Part shown: positions 59,908-64,000 of the stretch, piece after piece
Position numbering within the stretch: position 1 is the stretch's first letter
Layout of the letters: every line of letters starts with the position of its first letter
Source of the DNA: Anaerococcus vaginalis ATCC 51170
Lineage (GTDB): Bacteria; Bacillota; Clostridia; Tissierellales; Peptoniphilaceae
Direction: 5' to 3'
DNA length: 64,000 nucleotides
Assembly: GCF_000163295.1 (NCBI RefSeq)
Contig: NZ_GG700527.1
Location: 531,980 to 595,979 of the forward strand
Notes under the pieces: model-generated
What the model was told of the DNA's origin: nothing
Databases searched by the model: none
Seen by the model: the letters and a program-made list of their open reading frames with translations, nothing else
Position numbers and translations under genes: made by a program

Positions 59908-60867
59908 ATGAAAACAATAGGTATACTTACTAGTGGTGGCGATGCACCGGGAATGAATTCAGCGATTAGAGCTGCAGTAAGAACAGCCCTAAACAACGGA
60001 ATGAGAGTAAAAGGAATAAGAAATGGATATGACGGGTTGATGAAAGGAGATATTTATGAAATGAATGTTTCATCAGTTGCCGATATTATCCATAAAGGTG
60101 GTACAATTCTTGGAACTGCAAGATCAACTGAATTTAAAAATGCAGAAGGTCAAAAAAGAGGAGCTCAAATCCTTAAAGATTATGGAATCGAAGGACTAAT
60201 CGTAATTGGTGGAGATGGTTCTTTTAAAGGAGCAAAGGCTCTTAGTGATTTGGGAATAAAAACCATAGGAATTCCAGGAACAATTGATAATGATATGGGC
60301 TATACAGATTTTACAATAGGATTTTTTACTGCAATTGAAACAGTAACTGATGCTATTGGAAAATTAAGAGATACTTCATCATCTCACGGAAGAGCAGTTG
60401 TAATAGAAGTTATGGGACGTAATTGTGGAGATTTAGCTTTATTTTCTGGACTTGCTGGTGGAGCAGAATCAATCATAGTTCCAGAACACAAATTTTCAAT
60501 TGATGAAATAGTTGAAAAAGTAAATCACGGGAGAAAAAGAGGAAAATTACACCATCTTATAGTTCTTGCCGAAGGAGTTGGCAATCCATATACTGTAGCA
60601 AAAGAAGTTGAAGAAAGAAGTGGAGTTGAAACAAAAGTTACAGTTTTAGGCCACGTTCAAAGAGGAGGCTCTCCATCTTCAGCTGATAGATTATTAGGTT
60701 CTATTATGGGTGCAACAGCAGCAGAATTATTAAACGAAGAAAAAACAAATATAGCTTTAGGCTATACAAATGGAAAAATAAATCAAGTTAGCATAGATGA
60801 AGCAGTATCAATGAATTCTGATTTTAATGAAGATCTTTACAGACTTGCTAACAAATTATCTAAATAG
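59908..60867 (+). CDS. pfkA: ATP-dependent 6-phosphofructokinase
   Basis: A 319-residue glycolytic kinase. ILTSGGDAPGMNSAIRAA is the N-terminal ATP-binding region, IGGDGSFKGA near 102 has the ATP-type Gly (Gly104), and PGTIDNDM near 124 holds the catalytic Asp; EVMGRNCGDLA near 170 and GHVQRGGSPS near 249 contact fructose-6-phosphate. Length is exact for the ATP-dependent bacterial type. AAAGGAG precedes the ATG; it is followed by pyk after 20 bases, a classic pair. Confidence 0.98.
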   Translation: MKTIGILTSGGDAPGMNSAIRAAVRTALNNGMRVKGIRNGYDGLMKGDIYEMNVSSVADIIHKGGTILGTARSTEFKNAEGQKRGAQILKDYGIEGLIVIGGDGSFKGAKALSDLGIKTIGIPGTIDNDMGYTDFTIGFFTAIETVTDAIGKLRDTSSSHGRAVVIEVMGRNCGDLALFSGLAGGAESIIVPEHKFSIDEIVEKVNHGRKRGKLHHLIVLAEGVGNPYTVAKEVEERSGVETKVTVLGHVQRGGSPSSADRLLGSIMGATAAELLNEEKTNIALGYTNGKINQVSIDEAVSMNSDFNEDLYRLANKLSK

Positions 60868-60887
60868 GAATAGATGGAGGATAAGTT

Positions 60888-62660
60888 ATGAAACCAGATA
60901 TATTAAAGAAAACCAAAATTGTATGTACAATAGGACCAGCTTCACAATCTCCAGAAGTTTTGGAGCAATTGATTAAAAATGGAATGAATGTTGCAAGATT
61001 AAATTTCTCACATGGCTCTCATGAAGAACATCTTGAAAAAATTAAAACTATAAAAAGAATAAGAAGAAAATTAAATGTTCCTTTGGGACTTATGCTTGAT
61101 ACAAAGGGTCCAGAAATTAGAATTGGAAAATTTGAAGAAAAAGAATATTTCTTGAAACCAGATGATATTTTTACACTAACAACTAGAAATATTGTTGGAA
61201 ACAAAGATATTGTATCAGTTTCATACGAAGGCTTACCACAAGATGTAGAAAAAGGCTCAATAATTTCAGTAGATGATGGTTTAATTCAACTTGAAGTAAT
61301 TGAAATTAAAGATGGAACAGAAATAGTTTGTAGAGTACAAAATAATGGAGTAATTTCTAATAACAAAGGAGTAAATCTTCCAGGAAGAGTTACAAACCTA
61401 CCATCAATCACACCAAAAGATGTAGATGATATTAAATTCGGAATTGAAAACGGCATTGACATGATAGCAGCATCTTTTGTTAGAAAAAAAGAAGACATTT
61501 ACGATATAAGAAAAGTCCTTGAAGATCATGGCGGAGAAGATATTTTGATTATATCAAAAATAGAATCTCAAGAAGGTGTAGATAATGCTGATGAAATAAT
61601 CGAAGCGAGCGATGGAATTATGGTTGCAAGAGGAGATTTGGGTGTTGAAATAAGAACTGAGCTTATCCCTCTTGTACAAAAAGAAATAATTAGAAAATGT
61701 AATAAGGCAGCAAAACCAGTAATTACAGCTACACAAATGCTAGATTCAATGCAAAGAAATCCAAGACCTACAAGAGCAGAAACAACTGACGTTGCAAATG
61801 CAATTATAGATGGAACAGATTGTGTAATGCTTTCAGGAGAAACAGCAGCAGGAAAATATCCAGTAGAAGCTGTTAAAACTATGAGAGATATTTGTATTAC
61901 AACAGAATTATCAGACGATTTCGAAGAAAATATTTATCAAACAGAAATAGATAGAAAAATTACAACAACAAACGCAATTTCAAAATCAACTTGTACAATA
62001 GCAAGTCAATTGAGAGCAAAAGCTATAATTACTTGTACAGCATCAGGAAATACAGCAAAGGCAGTTTCTAAATTTAGACCAAGAACAAATATAATTGCAT
62101 GTACAATTGATGAAAAAGTTGCAAGAAGATTGTCAGTATCTTGGGGAGTTTATCCAATAATAGTAGAAAAAGCTCACGAAACAGATGAATTAATCGAAAG
62201 AGCAATAGTTGGAGCATTAAAAGAAAATTACGTACAAGAAGGAGATTTAACAGTTTTAACTGCAGGAATTCCACTAGGAGTTTCAGGAACATCAAATTTA
62301 ATTAAAGTTCACGTAATAGGAGATATAATTGCAAATGGAACAGGCGTTGGAAACAAATCCGTTTCAGCAAAAGTTGTAGTTGGTTCAACAAAAGAAGAAC
62401 TTGAAGGAAAATTCGAAGACGGCGATATAATCGTTGCAAAATATACCGACAAAGATATAAACGAATTTATGGAAAGATCTTCAGGAGTTATTGCAGAAAA
62501 TGGAGGACTAACAAGCCATACAGCAGTTGTAGCAATCCACTTTGGAATTCCAGCAATACTTGGAGTAAAAAATATTACAAACCTATTAGAAGACGGAGAT
62601 ACAATAACACTTGATCCACTTGGAGGAATAATCTACAAGGGAGAAGCAAAGGTATTATAA
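60888..62660 (+). CDS. pyk: Pyruvate kinase with C-terminal PEP-utilizing domain
   Basis: A 590-residue enzyme for the last ATP-forming step of glycolysis. TKIVCTIGPASQSPEVL and NVARLNFSHGSHEEH open it, and LMLDTKGPEIRIG, IISKIESQEGV, MVARGDLGVEI and ATQMLDSM mark the barrel active site. The regulatory C-domain runs to about 475. The extra 110 residues (about 480-590) are a PEP-utilizing mobile domain with GGLTSHTAVV, including the phosphohistidine-type His, as in Bacillus pyruvate kinases. It overlaps rlmD by 1 base. Confidence 0.97.
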   Translation: MKPDILKKTKIVCTIGPASQSPEVLEQLIKNGMNVARLNFSHGSHEEHLEKIKTIKRIRRKLNVPLGLMLDTKGPEIRIGKFEEKEYFLKPDDIFTLTTRNIVGNKDIVSVSYEGLPQDVEKGSIISVDDGLIQLEVIEIKDGTEIVCRVQNNGVISNNKGVNLPGRVTNLPSITPKDVDDIKFGIENGIDMIAASFVRKKEDIYDIRKVLEDHGGEDILIISKIESQEGVDNADEIIEASDGIMVARGDLGVEIRTELIPLVQKEIIRKCNKAAKPVITATQMLDSMQRNPRPTRAETTDVANAIIDGTDCVMLSGETAAGKYPVEAVKTMRDICITTELSDDFEENIYQTEIDRKITTTNAISKSTCTIASQLRAKAIITCTASGNTAKAVSKFRPRTNIIACTIDEKVARRLSVSWGVYPIIVEKAHETDELIERAIVGALKENYVQEGDLTVLTAGIPLGVSGTSNLIKVHVIGDIIANGTGVGNKSVSAKVVVGSTKEELEGKFEDGDIIVAKYTDKDINEFMERSSGVIAENGGLTSHTAVVAIHFGIPAILGVKNITNLLEDGDTITLDPLGGIIYKGEAKVL

Positions 62661-63907
62661 TGGAAATAAAAAATATCAAAATAATTGATATTCTACAAGA
62701 CGGTAGGGCAGTTGCAAAAACAGAAAGCAAAACTGCCTTTATAGAAGGCGCAATTTACGGAGAAGTTTGCAATATAAAAGTAAATAATGAAAAAAAGAAT
62801 TTCTTTGAAGCAGAAAAAACAAAAACTTTAGAGAAATCTCCCTACCTTAGAAAACCACCATGTCCATATTATTATGAATGTGGTGGTTGTTCTATTATGG
62901 ATATAAATTATAAAAGTCAAATAAAATTAAAGAAAAATTTAATAAAAAATGCCCTATTAAAATCAGCAAAAATAAAAATAGATGATTTAGAAATACTAGA
63001 AGGAAAAGAATTTGGATATAGAAATAAAATTAGGTTACAAATAAATAAGAATGGGAAACTTGCCTATAATAAAAAGTATTCCAATGACCTTGTAGAAATA
63101 AAAGATTGCCTTTTAGCAAAAGATTTAATAAGAAAAAATCTAGAAAAAATAGAAGAAATCACAAAAGATATTACAAAAAAATATCCAAATAGCCTAGAAG
63201 AAATCACAATAAGAGCAAACGAAAAAGAAATACTTTTAAATATAAAAATAAAAGACGAAAAAATAATCCCATATATAAAAAATCAATACAAAAATTCAAC
63301 TTATAACATAAACCTAATAAATAAAAAAGAAACAATAAATATTTCAGGCAAAAATTATCTTGTTTATAATCTTTTAGGGAAAAAATTTAAAATTACTATG
63401 AACGATTTTTACCAAGTAAATGATTATATGACAGAAAAATTATACAAAACAGCCAAAGATTTCTTGGGAGAAAATCAAAAAGTCCTAGACCTATTTTGTG
63501 GATCAGCAACAAGCTCAATCGCCATAAACGATGATCATGTTGTAGGAATAGAAATAAACAAAAATGCCATAAAAGATGCAAAAGCAAACGCAAAAGAAAA
63601 TGATCTAAAAGATTATAAATTCATAGCAAAAAACGCAAACTACATAGACGATAAATTCATAAAAAAAGAAAAAATAGACGCCATAGTTCTAGACCCACCA
63701 AGACGAGGATTAGATAAAGAGATAATAAAAACCATAGCAAAAACAAAAATAAAAAAAATAGTCTACATCTCCTGTAACCCACAAACACTCGCAAGAGATA
63801 TAAAAAGATTCCAAGAAAAGGGATATAAATTAGAAAAAATCAAGGGATGTGATATGTTTTCAGAGACTATGCACGTTGAGATGGTTGCATTGATTGCAAG
63901 GGACTAG
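62660..63907 (+). CDS. rlmD: 23S rRNA (uracil-C5) methyltransferase, RlmD/RumA type
   Basis: A 415-residue enzyme with an N-terminal TRAM domain (about 1-60), an Fe-S motif CPYYYECGGC near residue 72 plus a further Cys in KDCLLAKD near 155, and a C-terminal methyltransferase domain: VLDLFCGSATSSI near 276, VLDPPRRGLD near 346, and the catalytic Cys in ISCNPQTLARD near 372. The C-terminus DMFSETMHVEMVALIARD fits the family, but from about 63845 the codons shift to G/C-ending forms (GAG, AGG, CAC). The stop codon lies within a 10-base palindrome (63901-63910). The 3' end of this gene is a known ICE integration target. It may be RlmD or the related RlmCD. Confidence 0.92.
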   Translation: MEIKNIKIIDILQDGRAVAKTESKTAFIEGAIYGEVCNIKVNNEKKNFFEAEKTKTLEKSPYLRKPPCPYYYECGGCSIMDINYKSQIKLKKNLIKNALLKSAKIKIDDLEILEGKEFGYRNKIRLQINKNGKLAYNKKYSNDLVEIKDCLLAKDLIRKNLEKIEEITKDITKKYPNSLEEITIRANEKEILLNIKIKDEKIIPYIKNQYKNSTYNINLINKKETINISGKNYLVYNLLGKKFKITMNDFYQVNDYMTEKLYKTAKDFLGENQKVLDLFCGSATSSIAINDDHVVGIEINKNAIKDAKANAKENDLKDYKFIAKNANYIDDKFIKKEKIDAIVLDPPRRGLDKEIIKTIAKTKIKKIVYISCNPQTLARDIKRFQEKGYKLEKIKGCDMFSETMHVEMVALIARD

Positions 63908-64000
63908 TCCTGCAGCAAACAATATTGCAACGTCCATGTGAGAGGGCTCCGCAAAGCAAGGCGAAGACGTAGCTGAGCGGCTTAGCCCAGACCACTGAGG
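63845..64000 (+). mobile_element. Possible left end (attL) of an integrated element at the rlmD 3' end
   Basis: Base composition changes abruptly: the last 70 bases are 43 G+C (61%), against about 30% for the rest. The stretch includes the palindrome GGACTAGTCC at 63901-63910 over the rlmD stop, and further on a GC-rich stem (GGGCT near 63944 with AGCCC near 63985). The 3' end of rumA/rlmD is used by streptococcal ICEs as an integration site. The window ends before any integrase could be seen. A structured RNA gene is the main alternative. Confidence 0.4.

Noticed and set aside
63860-64000. Minus-strand reading frame open from the right edge across the rlmD 3' end (46 codons)
   Set aside because: It has no start inside the window, overlaps rlmD in antisense, and lies in GC-rich sequence where chance open frames are common.

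Overview
The window is a gene-dense, very AT-rich stretch (roughly 30% G+C by eye) of a low-GC Gram-positive anaerobe. Strong AGGAG ribosome-binding sites, frequent TTG starts, an Rnf complex, two sodium-dependent (NSS) transporters, acetate kinase and a pyruvate kinase with a phosphohistidine-type tail all fit the Tissierellia/Clostridia. Gene order and protein style look most like the Peptoniphilaceae (Anaerococcus-like anaerobic cocci). This is an inference from recognised families, not from a database search. Almost everything is ordinary core genome; no CRISPR array, prophage or insertion sequence was found inside it.

Layout. 0-8.2 kb: accessory metabolism (ClbS/DfsB-like protein, HAD phosphatase, 3-methyladenine glycosylase, lipid kinase, thioesterase, two tandem NSS transporters, CapA lipoprotein, PAP2 phosphatase). 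8.3-12.4 kb: tRNA-Leu(CAA), polA-coaE-lytic transglycosylase. 12.4-18.4 kb: rnfCDGEAB, then a NusG-II-domain protein and a Gx transporter. 18.4-26.3 kb: radC, mreBCD, a very long PBP2, a MinD-like protein that has lost its P-loop, and a short RNase E/G. 26.3-27.3 kb, minus strand: GIY-YIG protein, recX and an unlisted 34-residue membrane protein. 27.5-27.7 kb: tRNA-His and tRNA-Leu(UAG). 27.8-30.9 kb: an ABC-2 exporter. 31-36.6 kb: pyrH-frr followed by a type IV pilin/pseudopilin cluster without its ATPase. 36.6-46 kb: ackA, rpmF, plsX, acpP, rnc, radical SAM protein, smc, def, fmt. 46-52.6 kb: rsmB, rlmN, prpC, prkC, rsgA, rpe. 52.7 kb: rpmB on the minus strand. 53-63.9 kb: murB, rapZ, a tyrosine phosphatase, whiA, dnaE, pfkA, pyk, rlmD.

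How it works together. Rnf would couple ferredoxin oxidation to an ion gradient that the Na+-driven transporters can use; PfkA, Pyk and AckA cover substrate-level ATP formation. MreBCD, PBP2, MurB, the lytic transglycosylase and PrkC/PrpC cover wall growth and its control.

The points most worth a second look are: (1) the right edge, where the 3' end of rlmD and the following 93 bases switch abruptly to about 60% G+C, which looks like the left end of an integrated element at a known ICE target gene; (2) a morphology cluster that appears to be decaying, with a P-loop-less MinD homologue and an MreB with an altered phosphate-binding motif; (3) an RnfB with an eroded C-terminal Fe-S region; (4) a pilin cluster without an ATPase; and (5) a tyrosine phosphatase in the place usually held by yvcK.
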